Below are positions 36,777 through 45,679 of a DNA stretch of 64,000 nt, one piece after another. Below the pieces are notes generated by a model. The model made no database searches, was not told the origin of the DNA, and saw only the letters and a list, made by a program, of their open reading frames with translations. This stretch comes from DASQHW01 sp038238245 (GTDB lineage Bacteria > Actinomycetota > Acidimicrobiia > IMCC26256 > PALSA-610): contig JBBRXX010000027.1 in NCBI GenBank assembly GCA_038238245.1, positions 1 through 64,000 of the forward strand. The letters are read 5' to 3'. How positions within the stretch are numbered: position 1 is the stretch's first letter; the number at the start of each line of letters is the position of its first letter. The translations under genes and the position numbers were made by a program.

Positions 36777-37703
36777 TCAGGGTGTCAACACGACCTTCCC
36801 CGGAATGTGCTTGGTGGACTTGGCCATGAACGCCTCGCGCGCGTCCGCCAAAGGGAAGACCGCGCTGACATCAGGGCGCAACGTGCCGTTGTCGACGAGG
36901 CGCGCAATCTCGCGGAGTTGGACGCCACTCGGGTCGCGCACGAAGGCAACGGTGCGGATGTCTGTTCGATCGCTCGACGGCGGGGCACCCATGATCGAGA
37001 CGAGCGCTCCACCGGGCTTGACGAGCGCCACCGAACGAGCGAGCACGTCGCCGCCGATGATGTCGTAGACCAGGTCGACCTGGCCGATGGCGGTCTCCCA
37101 GCCACCGTGCTCGACGTCGACGAATTCCTCGGCGCCCAGTTCGAGCACGCGTTGCCGCGCGCTTGCGCGACCGGTTCCGATGACGTGGGCGCCGGCCCAG
37201 CGGGCGAGCGGCACCGCCATCGATCCGACCCCACCGCCCGCTCCGTGAATGACGACCGTCTGGCCGGACTCGAGATGGCCGTGGTCGAACAGCGCCTGCC
37301 ACGACGTGAGCGCGGCCTGCGGGATGGCCGCCGCTTCGACGAAATCGACCGTCGTCGGCTTCGGTGCCAAGCTGCGAGCCTCGATGGCGACGTACTCGGC
37401 GGCCCAGCCGTCGCGGTACCCGTCGATGAGGCCGTAGACCTCGTCGCCGACCGATACGCCGGCGGTGCCGTAGCCAAGCTCGACAACGATGCCCGACCCT
37501 TCGTGGGCCGGAATCCGCGGGCCCCGGTCGTGCCCGGCTCGATCGGTCGTGAGCGGCCACGTCAACTCGGTCGGTGTGAAGCTCGCGGCGCGTACCTGCA
37601 CGAGCGCGTCGCCGATCGCCGGCCGCGGATCGGGGGCGTCCTCGTAGACGAGGCCGTCGATGCCCTCGACGCCCTTCAATTCATGGATGCGAGCAGCCTT
37701 CAC
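36777..37703 (-). CDS. Zinc-independent quinone-oxidoreductase-like MDR enzyme
   Basis: 308 residues of the medium-chain dehydrogenase fold. The GroES-like part begins VQVRAASFTPTELTWP. The NADPH site is VIHGAGGGVGSMAVPLARWA at about 145-165, and ARSVALVKPGGALVSIMGA lies in the second Rossmann half. Structural- or catalytic-zinc cysteines are absent, as in quinone oxidoreductases. It follows and is close to the RibD-like gene (28 bases), with the same direction, so the two may be co-transcribed. Confidence 0.85.
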   Translation of the reverse strand: MKAARIHELKGVEGIDGLVYEDAPDPRPAIGDALVQVRAASFTPTELTWPLTTDRAGHDRGPRIPAHEGSGIVVELGYGTAGVSVGDEVYGLIDGYRDGWAAEYVAIEARSLAPKPTTVDFVEAAAIPQAALTSWQALFDHGHLESGQTVVIHGAGGGVGSMAVPLARWAGAHVIGTGRASARQRVLELGAEEFVDVEHGGWETAIGQVDLVYDIIGGDVLARSVALVKPGGALVSIMGAPPSSDRTDIRTVAFVRDPSGVQLREIARLVDNGTLRPDVSAVFPLADAREAFMAKSTKHIPGKVVLTP

Positions 37704-37870
37704 CGAAGTCTCCTTTCACATCAAGTGGATGTACCCAGGCGACGAACGGCACAGCGCCGACTCGACAGCTCTCTGCGAAAAGCGTCGAGCACGCGACAGT
37801 ACGTCAGCCCAATTAGTGCGTAGTGAACCGGTGCCGGCAGCGGGAAGTGGACGCGGATGCCGAACGACCG

Positions 37871-39049
37871 TCACACCGAGATGTGGAACAGGTCCCGGGC
37901 GTTGTCGCCCAGGAACTTGCGGCGGTCGGTCGTATCGGTGAACGCGGCCGCGAGCTCGTCGAGGTCGTTGATGTACTCGGGCGTGTGGTCGGCGTGCGGG
38001 AAGTCGGACGCCCACATGAACCGGTCGGCGCCGAAGCGATGGGCGAGCGCGGGAATTGTGCGCTCGTCGGGATCGCACGAAATCCACACGCGCTCGCGGA
38101 AGTAGTCGCTCGGCTTGTTCGCGAGCGGCACACGTTGCCCGATGTACGTGTGTCCGTACACCGCGTCGATGCGGTCGAGCCAGTAGCCGATCCATCCGCC
38201 GCCCGACTCGAGTACGACGACCTTGAGGCGCGGAAACCGATCGAACACGCCGTAGTCGAACAGCGTCGTGAATTGCTGGCGCACGCCGTCAGACGCCATC
38301 ACCGAAGTCGTGAGCCGCAACTCCTTCAAGTGTTCCCACGTGCCCATGCGCATGCCCTTCGTCCATTGCGGCTCGAAGGTGGGATGGATCGCGAACGGTA
38401 CATCGAGATCCTGCGCCGCCGCGAACACGGGGTCGTTCGACGGATGACCGAGCGGCCGCGCGTCGTGCGTGAACGGCGCGACGTACCCACCGCGCGCGCC
38501 GTCGGCGACCGCGCGCTCGAGCTCCGCGGCTGCCGCAGCAGGGTCGCTCAGCGAGAGATGCGCGGTCGGCAGCAACCGTGGGTTGCCCGCGCAGAACTCA
38601 CAGATCCAGCGGTTGTATGCGCGCGCGTACGCCTGGCTGAGCTCGGCGTCATCGAGCTCCGACTCCCATAGCAACCCGATCGTCGTGTAGAGCACGACCG
38701 CGTCGATGCCTTCGGCATCCAGCACGTCGATCCGTTCGGCCGGGTTCATGCTTCCGTACGGCGCCTCGTGAAGGTACGTGCGCGCCGGATCGAGCTGCAT
38801 CGACTTCAAATCCGGGTCGCCCATCGCGCCGAGCGTCGACGGGAACCCCTTACGGCTCAGCTTCGAACGCGCGCCGCCGATCTCGAGCTCTTCGAGACCA
38901 TTCTCGTCGAGCACAATCCGCAGGGCCCGATCGCGATACTTCGGCTCGAGATACGTCTCCCAAAGGTCAGGTGGTTCGAGAATGTGGCCGTCGGCGTCGA
39001 CCGCGCCGGTCACCGACAGGCGCTTCGTCTCGTGAATCGACTTGGGCAT
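37871..39049 (-). CDS. Amidohydrolase (ACMSD-type, TIM barrel)
   Basis: About 392 residues from ATG 39049 (PKSIHETKRLSV). Metal-binding features of the amidohydrolase-2 family are visible: DADGHILEPPDLW at the first strand, the middle FAIHPTFEP, and WASDFPHADHTPEY near the C-terminus. Relatives decarboxylate or hydrolyse aromatic intermediates (ACMSD, LigW-like enzymes), often in catabolism of aromatic compounds. It shares a 50-base divergent promoter region with the SDR gene, suggesting a joint pathway. Confidence 0.85.
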   Translation of the reverse strand: MPKSIHETKRLSVTGAVDADGHILEPPDLWETYLEPKYRDRALRIVLDENGLEELEIGGARSKLSRKGFPSTLGAMGDPDLKSMQLDPARTYLHEAPYGSMNPAERIDVLDAEGIDAVVLYTTIGLLWESELDDAELSQAYARAYNRWICEFCAGNPRLLPTAHLSLSDPAAAAAELERAVADGARGGYVAPFTHDARPLGHPSNDPVFAAAQDLDVPFAIHPTFEPQWTKGMRMGTWEHLKELRLTTSVMASDGVRQQFTTLFDYGVFDRFPRLKVVVLESGGGWIGYWLDRIDAVYGHTYIGQRVPLANKPSDYFRERVWISCDPDERTIPALAHRFGADRFMWASDFPHADHTPEYINDLDELAAAFTDTTDRRKFLGDNARDLFHISV

Positions 39050-39099
39050 CGTCAGAATTGGAAGATGCACGGATCGGGATGTCAACCGGGGAGCGCTCG

Positions 39100-40068
39100 A
39101 TGAGATCGTTTGCAGGTCGGCTGGCCGTCGTCACCGGCGGTGGAAGCGGCATGGGTGCTGAGCTCGTTGCCCAGCTGGCCGCCGAGGGGTGTTCGGTCGC
39201 CACATGCGACATCCGCCGGGAGGCGGTCGAGGACACGGCGCGGCGAGCCGCGACGGACGCCCCGGCCGGGACGTCAGTGACCGCGCATGCCTGTGACGTC
39301 GCTGACGAGTCGTCCGTCGAACGCTTCCGCGACGAGGTGCTCGCCCAACATGGGCGCGATCACATCAATCTGCTGTTCAACAACGCGGGCGTCGGAGGCG
39401 GCGGCAGCTTCCTGCTCGCCAAGCGAGAGGAGTGGGACCGCACCTTCGCGATCGACTGGGGCGGCGTGTACCACTGCAGCCGCGTCTTCGTGCCTTTGCT
39501 CATCCAGAGCGACGAGGGCTATCTCGTGAACACGAGCAGCGTGAACGGGTTCTGGGCATCGCTCGGTCCGGGCATGCCGCATACGGCGTACAGCGCTGCG
39601 AAGTTCGCGGTGAAGGGATTCTCGGAAGCATTGCTCGAGGACTTTCGCATCAACGCGCCCCATGTCAAGGTCGCGGTCGTGATGCCCGGCCACATCGGCA
39701 CCGACATCGTGGTCAACTCGCGCATCGCGCACGGCATTGCGCACCCCGACGCCATGACGCCCGGCGACATCGCCGCGTATCGCGAGGAGTTGAAGACGCT
39801 CGGCTACCCGATGGACCAGGTCGACGACGACGCGCTGCGCTCGATCATCAAGGGCATGGGCGAGCAGTTCCGCGCGTCGGCGCCGCTCACGGCGGCTCAG
39901 GCGGCGACGATCATCCTCGACGGCGTGCGCGCGGGAAAGTGGCGCATCCTCGTCGGCGACGACGCGCACCTCCTCGACGAGAAGGTGCGCGCCGATCCAG
40001 AGAACGCCTATGGACCTGATGGGATCTCGCTTGCGTCCATTGTGGGTTCGGCCGCCCGCAACAGTTGA
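39100..40068 (+). CDS. Short-chain dehydrogenase/reductase (SDR)
   Basis: About 322 residues. Cofactor motif AVVTGGGSGMGAELVAQLAA, NNAG as FNNAGVGGGGSF, catalytic Ser in VNTSSVNGF, and YxxxK as TAYSAAKFAVKG are all present, so it should be an active NAD(P)-dependent oxidoreductase. A C-terminal extension of about 60 residues (TLGYPMDQVDDDALRSIIK) is family-like for some actinobacterial SDRs. I choose ATG 39100 because GGGGAG lies seven bases upstream; ATG 39079 is also in frame. It diverges from the amidohydrolase gene. Confidence 0.9.
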   Translation: MRSFAGRLAVVTGGGSGMGAELVAQLAAEGCSVATCDIRREAVEDTARRAATDAPAGTSVTAHACDVADESSVERFRDEVLAQHGRDHINLLFNNAGVGGGGSFLLAKREEWDRTFAIDWGGVYHCSRVFVPLLIQSDEGYLVNTSSVNGFWASLGPGMPHTAYSAAKFAVKGFSEALLEDFRINAPHVKVAVVMPGHIGTDIVVNSRIAHGIAHPDAMTPGDIAAYREELKTLGYPMDQVDDDALRSIIKGMGEQFRASAPLTAAQAATIILDGVRAGKWRILVGDDAHLLDEKVRADPENAYGPDGISLASIVGSAARNS

Positions 40069-40164
40069 CGCGGTGGCGTCCGTACGCTGACCCGCAGTAC
40101 GCGTTCGGCATTGTGGGTACATGACCCCCGATGGTGTCTTGACATGTCGCGCGAGGAGGAGTCC

Positions 40165-40557
40165 ATGGTCAGCCTGCAGGACTACCGGTGCGGCGCGTCC
40201 GCTGCAGTTTCCGACATGCAACGGGCACGCCAATTCTACGAAGGGTTGCTCGGGCTCGTGCCGGGCACCGACACCGGCGACATCGTCGGGTATCCGTGCG
40301 GGGGTGACACACAGATCAACGTGTACCTGTCGCCGTATGCGGGCACTGCGAAGTTCACGGTTGCCGGCTTCGACGTCGAAGACATCGAGACGGTGGTCGC
40401 GGAGCTCACGCAGCAGGGCGTGACGTTCGAGCAGTACGACCAGCCGCCCATCGTCACGGACGCGCAGGGTATTGCGCATTTCGCGGGTGACGCGAAGGTC
40501 GCCTACTTAAAGGATCCGGATGGCAACATCCTTTCCCTTGCGCAGGCGCCAAGATGA
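40165..40557 (+). CDS. VOC-family (glyoxalase/bleomycin-resistance-like) protein
   Basis: About 130 residues from ATG 40165 with a GGAGGAG site. MQRARQFYEGLLGLVPGTDT and KDPDGNILSLAQAP are the two characteristic halves of the VOC fold; metal ligands are only partly recognisable. The stop overlaps the start of a second VOC gene by four bases (ATGA), so they are translationally coupled. Such pairs can make a heterodimeric two-domain enzyme, but the substrate is unknown. Confidence 0.85.
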   Translation: MVSLQDYRCGASAAVSDMQRARQFYEGLLGLVPGTDTGDIVGYPCGGDTQINVYLSPYAGTAKFTVAGFDVEDIETVVAELTQQGVTFEQYDQPPIVTDAQGIAHFAGDAKVAYLKDPDGNILSLAQAPR

Positions 40558-40970
40558 CGGTCGCAACCGCACTTGCGCATTCCGAGGTCGCGACGCGGCT
40601 GCCTGCACAGGATCTCGATCGCGCGCGCCGCTGGTATGGGGAGAAGCTGGGCCTCGAGCCCGTCGAGGAGCGTCCGGGCGGGCTGCGATACAAGTGCGGC
40701 CCGACCTACTTCGTCGTGTTCCAGTCGACGGGAAAGGCTTCGGGCGAGTCCACACAGATGGCGTGGGAAGTCGACGACATCGACGCCGTCGTCGCTGACC
40801 TCATGTCGCGGGGAGTCGCCTTCGAAAGGGTCGACTCGCCCGGTATGAAGACCGTCAACGGCATCGCTGACATCGACGGGAACTACCCCTCGAAGGGTCG
40901 CGGTGAGCGGGGCCCCTGGCTCCGCGACAGCGAGGGAAATCTCCTCGGAATCGGGCAGGTGATCCGATGA
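40554..40970 (+). CDS. Second VOC-family protein, coupled to the first
   Basis: 138 residues. ARRWYGEKLGLEPVEERPGG, FERVDSPGMKTVNGIADIDG and RDSEGNLLGIGQVI form a complete VOC module. It starts inside the stop of the preceding VOC gene, with no ribosome site of its own. The two proteins align only in the general motif, so this is an old duplication. Confidence 0.85.
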   Translation: MTVATALAHSEVATRLPAQDLDRARRWYGEKLGLEPVEERPGGLRYKCGPTYFVVFQSTGKASGESTQMAWEVDDIDAVVADLMSRGVAFERVDSPGMKTVNGIADIDGNYPSKGRGERGPWLRDSEGNLLGIGQVIR

Positions 40971-41036
40971 CTCTTCGCCGCCGGCGTCGTCTCAATTGCG
41001 GTGCACTGCAATCGAACCATCGGAGGTGCCGAGGAC

Positions 41037-41612
41037 ATGAGCGAGTGCGATTTGCATGCGGCCGCCGCGGTGATGGCGGAACTGGTCCGGACGGTCTCTG
41101 ACGACCAGTTGACCGGGCCAACGCCCTGTCCGGACTACTCAATCGGAGATCTCGTCGACCACATCGGCGGTTTCGCGATGGCGTTCACGTGGGCCGCCAA
41201 CAAGGAAGCCCCACCGGGCGATGCGCAAGGTCCGTCGGGTGATGCGTCGCGACTCACCGACGACTGGCGCCGCCGCATTCCCACCGACCTCGTCAGGCTC
41301 GCCGCCGCATGGAAGCAACCCGAAGCGTGGACCGGCATGACCCAGGCCGGTGGCATCGACCTGCCGGGTGAGATCGCGGGCATCGTCGCGCTCGACGAAT
41401 TGGTGATCCACGGATGGGACCTCGCGCGCGCGACGCACCAGCCGTTCGACGTGGATGCGCAGTCCCTCGACGCCATTGCAACGTTTGTGCAGGGCTTCTC
41501 GCCCGACGGAACATCGGGAATGTTCGGCCCCCGTGTGCCGGTGCCTGACACTGCACCGCTGCTCGATCGGGTCATCGGCATGTCGGGCCGCGACCCGAGT
41601 TGGCGAAACTGA
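41037..41612 (+). CDS. TIGR03086-family (maleylpyruvate-isomerase-like / DinB-fold) protein
   Basis: About 191 residues from ATG 41037. The N-terminus shows the four-helix bundle of the MDMPI/DinB group: LVRTVSDDQLTGPTPCPDYS then LVDHIGGFAMAFTW. The later LDELVIHGWDLARATHQPF supplies the conserved HxWDLA. The His residues DHI and IHGW are positioned like the metal ligands of mycothiol-dependent isomerases, which fits an actinobacterium. Exact reaction unknown. A short hairpin follows the stop. Confidence 0.8.
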   Translation: MSECDLHAAAAVMAELVRTVSDDQLTGPTPCPDYSIGDLVDHIGGFAMAFTWAANKEAPPGDAQGPSGDASRLTDDWRRRIPTDLVRLAAAWKQPEAWTGMTQAGGIDLPGEIAGIVALDELVIHGWDLARATHQPFDVDAQSLDAIATFVQGFSPDGTSGMFGPRVPVPDTAPLLDRVIGMSGRDPSWRN

Positions 41613-41623
41613 CGACGGCGATC

Positions 41624-41640
41624 CTCAGCACAAAGCTGAG
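41624..41640 (+). terminator. Small hairpin after the TIGR03086 gene
   Basis: CTCAGC (41624-41629) pairs with GCTGAG (41635-41640) over a five-base loop, 12 bases past the stop. The stem is only six pairs and no T-run follows. Confidence 0.35.
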
Positions 41641-41936
41641 CAGTTCGCGTGCACGAAAAGTGAGCGGTGTGATTGGGGTGCGTCAGCGGCACGTCGTCCG
41701 TAAGACTCCTTCGACCGCGGACGCAAGCGTGATCATGAACATCGCCTCCTCCTTCACATGCGGAACGCGCGGGACGGTCGCACGCGTACCCACGATGAGC
41801 TTTGAGGTAGACGACACCGCACGTCGCTGAAATGTGACATCAGAATCTCGGACGACGGAGCTGTTGTTGTCACGTTTTCGCTCCGTGCGGTGTGTGACAT
41901 CGCAGGTACGTCGGTGTGCACACGAGCGGAAGACGG
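41641..41936. other. Intergenic region with a possible 19-codon minus-strand ORF
   Basis: On the minus strand an ATG at 41742 has an unusually strong site (AAGGAGGAGG) and opens 19 codons (MFMITLASAVEGVLRTTCR) before a TGA at 41683. It could be a leader peptide or a relic. The rest presumably carries the promoter of the secreted glycosidase-like gene. Confidence 0.35.
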
Positions 41937-43862
41937 ATGCCCATGCGAAGGTCGCTTCCTGTCACGGTATTGCTCGCGGCGGTCTTGGTCGGCGCTGCGG
42001 CCTCGGCGTCCGCCGTCTCTGTCGCTTCGCCCCGAGGGGGCGACGCGGCGGTCATTACGCACCCTTCTTACGACTACGTCGCGACCATCATGACGTTCCC
42101 GGGCGGCGTGTACCGAGCCTGGTGGTGCGGGCAGGTCAGGCCGTCGCATGATGCGGTCTATTCCGCGAGCTCGTCTTCGATGACCGGCGGGTGGTCGACG
42201 CCCCTCGTGCAGTTCTGGAACTCGAGCAGTTCTGCAAACTTCGACGGAACACACGTCTGCGACCCGTCAGTCCTGCGTGTGAACGCCACCTATTACATGT
42301 ACTACGGCGGCGAGGACAACGGTGACGACGCCAACACGCAGATTGGTGTTGCGACGAGCCCGGACGGCACGCACTGGAGTCGCGCGAACGGAGGTCGCCC
42401 GATCGTGGCGCCGCAGAGCTTTGGGCGCACCTACGGGGCCGGTCAGCCGAGCGTTGTCTACCTCGACGGCTACTTCTACATGATCTACAACGACAGCACC
42501 GGGAACGGGGGAGACGGACAGTACGTCGTTCGGTCGCCGGATCCGTTGTTTCAAGCCGGAGTCCAGGTGTTCACGGGTTCAGGCTTTGCGCCGAGAACCG
42601 CCGCCAACGCCACGGCGCACATGTTCATCGGTGCGCATTCGGTCGACTGGATGTACAGCGACGTCCTGCACGAGTTCGTCATCGCGAACGACTCGTCACG
42701 AGGAGGCACGCAGCTGATCTTCTACAGCAAAGATCTCCGGACGCGACTCTCCGACACCCAATCAATTCCCGGAACGTGGGATGACGGTCCGGGACTCACC
42801 CGCCGGTCGGACGGCCACGTACCCTTCTCCTCCGCGTGGCTGCCGACGCTGCCGATCGACATCCTGCGCGGCTGCTGTGCACAGCTCCCTCCGAGCGCCT
42901 CTCCCGAACAGAAGGCCGCGGTCGTGGCGACCTGGGACCTTGCGTACAGCGGGGCCGACGTCGTGACGGGCGTGACGGTCCCGCAGTACCACCTGGTGGC
43001 GAAGCATTCCGGTATGTGCATGGACGTGACCGGCAACAGCACCAGCGACGGCGCGCGGCTGCAGCAGTGGGATTGCCGAAGCCCTGCTGATGCGCCGAAC
43101 CAGATCTTCTCTCTCGTGCAATCGTCGGGCGGGTTTGCACAGCTGGTGGCCAAGAACAGCGGCAAGTGCGTTGACGTCTCAGGAGCGAGCCAGGCAACCC
43201 AAGCAACGCTGCAGCAGTACACGTGTCTCGGGCAGGACCAGCCGAACCAGCTGTGGCGTTTCGTCTCCACGGGTGACGGCTATGGCCGGCTGATCGCCAA
43301 GCACTCCGGCCAGTGCGCCGACGTGACCGGCGCCGGCTTCGCGAACGGAGCTGCGATCCAGCAATACACCTGCCTTTCTACGGCGGCGAACCAGCGCTGG
43401 AAGCTGCAGCCGATCGCACAACTCCCGTATCACCTGGTCGCGAAGCATTCCGGCAAGTGCATGGACGTCACCGGCAACAGCACCAGCGACGGCGCGCGGC
43501 TGCAGCAGTGGGATTGCCGAAGCCCTGCTGATGCGCCGAACCAGATCTTCGTCCTCGTGCAATCGTCGGGCGGCTACGTACAGCTCGTGGCCAAGAACAG
43601 CGGCAAGTGCGTTGACGTCTCGGGCGCCAGCACGGCACCTCAGGCCGCACTCCAGCAATACAGCTGCCTCGGCCCCTACCAGCCGAACCAGCTGTGGCGT
43701 TTCGTCTCCACGGATGACGGCTATGGCCGGCTGATCGCCAAGCACTCCGGCCAGTGCGCCGACGTGACCGGCGCCAGCTTCGCGAACGGAGCTGCGATCC
43801 AGCAGTACACGTGCCTTTCTACGGCGGCGAACCAGCGCTGGAAGCTACAGCCGGTGAGCTGA
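41937..43862 (+). CDS. Secreted glycosidase-like propeller with two ricin-type (CBM13) domains
   Basis: About 641 residues. A Sec signal peptide (SLPVTVLLAAVLVGAAASASA) precedes a five-blade propeller-like region (about 35-330) with SVLRVNATYYMYYGGEDNGD and VVYLDGYFYMIYNDS. This is similar to GH43/GH62-like beta-propellers, though I cannot identify the catalytic acid/base with certainty. Residues about 350-640 are two ricin-B lectin domains, each with three QxW-type subrepeats (LQQWDCRSP, QPNQLWRF, ANQRWKLQP). The two domains are a recent 441-bp tandem duplication. The likely job is binding and cleaving an extracellular polysaccharide. Start ATG 41937 or 41943. Confidence 0.85.
   Translation: MPMRRSLPVTVLLAAVLVGAAASASAVSVASPRGGDAAVITHPSYDYVATIMTFPGGVYRAWWCGQVRPSHDAVYSASSSSMTGGWSTPLVQFWNSSSSANFDGTHVCDPSVLRVNATYYMYYGGEDNGDDANTQIGVATSPDGTHWSRANGGRPIVAPQSFGRTYGAGQPSVVYLDGYFYMIYNDSTGNGGDGQYVVRSPDPLFQAGVQVFTGSGFAPRTAANATAHMFIGAHSVDWMYSDVLHEFVIANDSSRGGTQLIFYSKDLRTRLSDTQSIPGTWDDGPGLTRRSDGHVPFSSAWLPTLPIDILRGCCAQLPPSASPEQKAAVVATWDLAYSGADVVTGVTVPQYHLVAKHSGMCMDVTGNSTSDGARLQQWDCRSPADAPNQIFSLVQSSGGFAQLVAKNSGKCVDVSGASQATQATLQQYTCLGQDQPNQLWRFVSTGDGYGRLIAKHSGQCADVTGAGFANGAAIQQYTCLSTAANQRWKLQPIAQLPYHLVAKHSGKCMDVTGNSTSDGARLQQWDCRSPADAPNQIFVLVQSSGGYVQLVAKNSGKCVDVSGASTAPQAALQQYSCLGPYQPNQLWRFVSTDDGYGRLIAKHSGQCADVTGASFANGAAIQQYTCLSTAANQRWKLQPVS
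42987..43862 (+). repeat. Tandem 441-bp duplication encoding the two ricin domains
   Basis: Unit 1 (42987-43427) and unit 2 (43428-43862) are offset by exactly 441 bases, 147 codons. GAAGCATTCC, for example, occurs at 43001 and 43442. Long stretches are identical at the nucleotide level, so the duplication is recent or kept alike by gene conversion. Confidence 0.85.
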
Positions 43863-43940
43863 TGGGGTCCGCAACTTCGTCGGGTTGAACGACCTTGACG
43901 TCACCCGCAGCGCCGTTCCCCTGCGAGCTTCCTTTCGTCG

Positions 43941-44078
43941 CTATCCGAACGTGAAGCAGAGCGCGCCGACGCCGGCATCGAGGAACTCGATCTCGAAAAA
44001 CCGATCTTTGATGCGCTCTGCCGCTCCACGTGCTCACAACGAACCGACTCTGATGAGCGACTTGATCGCAGCGCGCAT
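43941..44078 (-). pseudogene. Short ORF interrupted by an in-frame TGA
   Basis: From an ATG at 44078, with AAAGGAG upstream, 14 codons run to a TGA at 44034. The same frame then continues for about 30 sensible codons (AAERIKDRFFEIEFLDAGVG, then ALCFTFG) to a TAG at 43941. Together they would make a 45-residue protein. The second half looks protein-like and the ribosome site is good. I read this as a small gene with a nonsense mutation. The remainder of 43863-44270 holds nothing I can support. Confidence 0.4.
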
Positions 44079-44270
44079 CGAACTCCTTTCGAGTTGCCTG
44101 CTCGGCCCTGCCCGGCACGGTGTTCATGAAACCGGAAGCGTGTATATCAAGGGCGTTCGTTGACAGGGGACTGCCACGGCCTGCGGCGCGGGAGAGCTCC
44201 TAGTCTGGACCTCGGACGCCAGGCGACATAGCGACATAGAGCGCTGACCATCGATCTCACCGGAGGAGCA

Positions 44271-44657
44271 ATGGGAATCGAACCGAAGCCGGCGACGATC
44301 AAGGGCCCCGCCGAGTGGTTCACCGGCGACGTGTGGATCGACCCGATCGTCCAACCCCACGGGGACTCGCAGCTCAACATCGGCGCCGTCCACTTCACGC
44401 CCGGCGCTCGTACCGCCTGGCACGCCCATAATGGCGGCCAGACGCTGTACGTCACCGAAGGCCGCGGCCTTGTGCAATCACGCGGTGAGGAGGTTTTCGA
44501 GATCCGGCCCGGCGACGTCCATGTCACTGCCGACGGTCAAGAGCACTGGCACGGCGCGACCCACGATCACTTCATGACCCACATCTCGATCACCCGCGGC
44601 TCCGCCACGTGGGGCGACCACGTCACCGACATCGAATACGACGACCCGACGCACTGA
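44271..44657 (+). CDS. Cupin-2-type protein
   Basis: 128 residues, ATG 44271 with GGAGGAG upstream. The first cupin motif is HFTPGARTAWHAHNGGQTLY, with its two His and a Gln in place of the usual Glu. The second is VHVTADGQEHWHGATHDH, with the later His. Thus a metal-binding single-domain cupin. Such proteins are often encoded with carboxymuconolactone decarboxylase-like genes; none is seen here. The substrate is unknown. Confidence 0.85.
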   Translation: MGIEPKPATIKGPAEWFTGDVWIDPIVQPHGDSQLNIGAVHFTPGARTAWHAHNGGQTLYVTEGRGLVQSRGEEVFEIRPGDVHVTADGQEHWHGATHDHFMTHISITRGSATWGDHVTDIEYDDPTH

Positions 44658-44688
44658 CACGTGCCCCACGGCGAACCGGTCGGGAGAG

Positions 44689-45114
44689 GTGAGCGCGATC
44701 GGCGTTATCAGCCTCCTTGCGGTCCTGACCGTACGAGAGGACGGCGCGCTGGGCGCGAATGCGGCCTTCGGCAAGTCACTCGTCGCGATCCATGATTGGA
44801 CGTTCCTGCTCGGACCGGGCTTCGTGGTCGGCGTCGGGAACGGACTGCTGCTGCGCTATCTGATGTACCGGTCCGGTTTGGTGCCGCGAGGTATGGCCAG
44901 GCTGGGTCTCATCGGAGGGCCGCTGATCTGCGCCTCGGGCATCCTCGTCCTCTTCGACGTCATCGATGCCGGCTCCCCGGTACAGCTCATCGCGACCATC
45001 CCGGAATTCGTTTGGGAGTTGTCGCTCGGCATCTACCTCATCCGCAAGGGATTCAAGCCGCCTCCGATCCTCTCCGCTGACGCGACCCAGTTCGCGCGAC
45101 TCCCGCAGACCTGA
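44689..45114 (+). CDS. DUF4386 membrane protein, N-terminally truncated
   Basis: 141 residues with four hydrophobic helices. FLLGPGFVVGVGNGLLLRYL, SGLVPRGMARLGLIGGPLI and EFVWELSLGIYLIRKGFKP are the last part of the DUF4386 family, which normally has about 220-240 residues and six to seven helices. Here the first helices are missing, and only 31 bases separate the start from the cupin gene. The GTG at 44689 has a purine stretch too close to be a normal site. It may be a decayed gene or one trimmed by recombination. Function of the family is unknown. Confidence 0.65.
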   Translation: MSAIGVISLLAVLTVREDGALGANAAFGKSLVAIHDWTFLLGPGFVVGVGNGLLLRYLMYRSGLVPRGMARLGLIGGPLICASGILVLFDVIDAGSPVQLIATIPEFVWELSLGIYLIRKGFKPPPILSADATQFARLPQT

Positions 45115-45130
45115 GCCGACCTCGGTTCGT

Positions 45131-45562
45131 CTATGCCCTCTTCCCCGGTCGCTTGGCGGCTGAGGACTCGTTCAGTGCCACCGCTGCGCGCACGAGCGCC
45201 TTCAACGCCTTTTCATCGATCTTCTCGCCCTCATGAAAATCGATGGCACGCCTGGTGTTGCCTTCGAGACTGGAGTTGAAGAGGCCTGAAGGGTCCTTCA
45301 ACGAGGCGCCCTTGGCGAAGGTCATCTTCACGACGCTCTTGTACGTCTCACCGGTGCAGATGATTCCGCTGTGCGACCACGTCGGAACCCCTCTCCACTT
45401 CCACTCCTCGACCACTTCAGGATCGGCCTGCTTGACGAGGGATCGGACCCGAGCGAGCGTCTTGCCTCGCCAATCATTCAGCTCCTTGATGCGTTCATCT
45501 ATCAGCTGAGAGGGAGTGTCTGCCCCTTCTCCTCCCTTCGAGCCGCTCTTCTTCTTGTCCAT
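45131..45562 (-). CDS. DUF1801-family protein
   Basis: 143 residues from ATG 45562. ERIKELNDWRGKTLARVRSL, then PEVVEEWKWRGVPTWSHSGI and VKMTFAKGASLKDPSGLFNS, match the DUF1801 (YdhG/SufE-like fold) family. The N-terminus is Lys/Gly-rich (DKKKSGSKGGEGA), probably flexible. Members are common as single-gene accessory cassettes in soil bacteria. No function known. It converges with the DUF4386 gene and diverges from the aquaporin gene. Confidence 0.8.
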   Translation of the reverse strand: MDKKKSGSKGGEGADTPSQLIDERIKELNDWRGKTLARVRSLVKQADPEVVEEWKWRGVPTWSHSGIICTGETYKSVVKMTFAKGASLKDPSGLFNSSLEGNTRRAIDFHEGEKIDEKALKALVRAAVALNESSAAKRPGKRA

Positions 45563-45679
45563 GAGGTTGTCGCTCTCTTCGTGATTTAGTTCCGCGGTAC
45601 TTGACCGTGCTGTTCGGGGTTGTACAGATATGCGCCCAGCGCGAGAATTGTTGGGCAACGCGAACACTTGGAGGCAAGT

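Noticed and set aside
44034..44036. Selenocysteine codon
   Set aside because: In-frame TGA exists, but no hairpin of suitable form follows and the gene is not recognisable.
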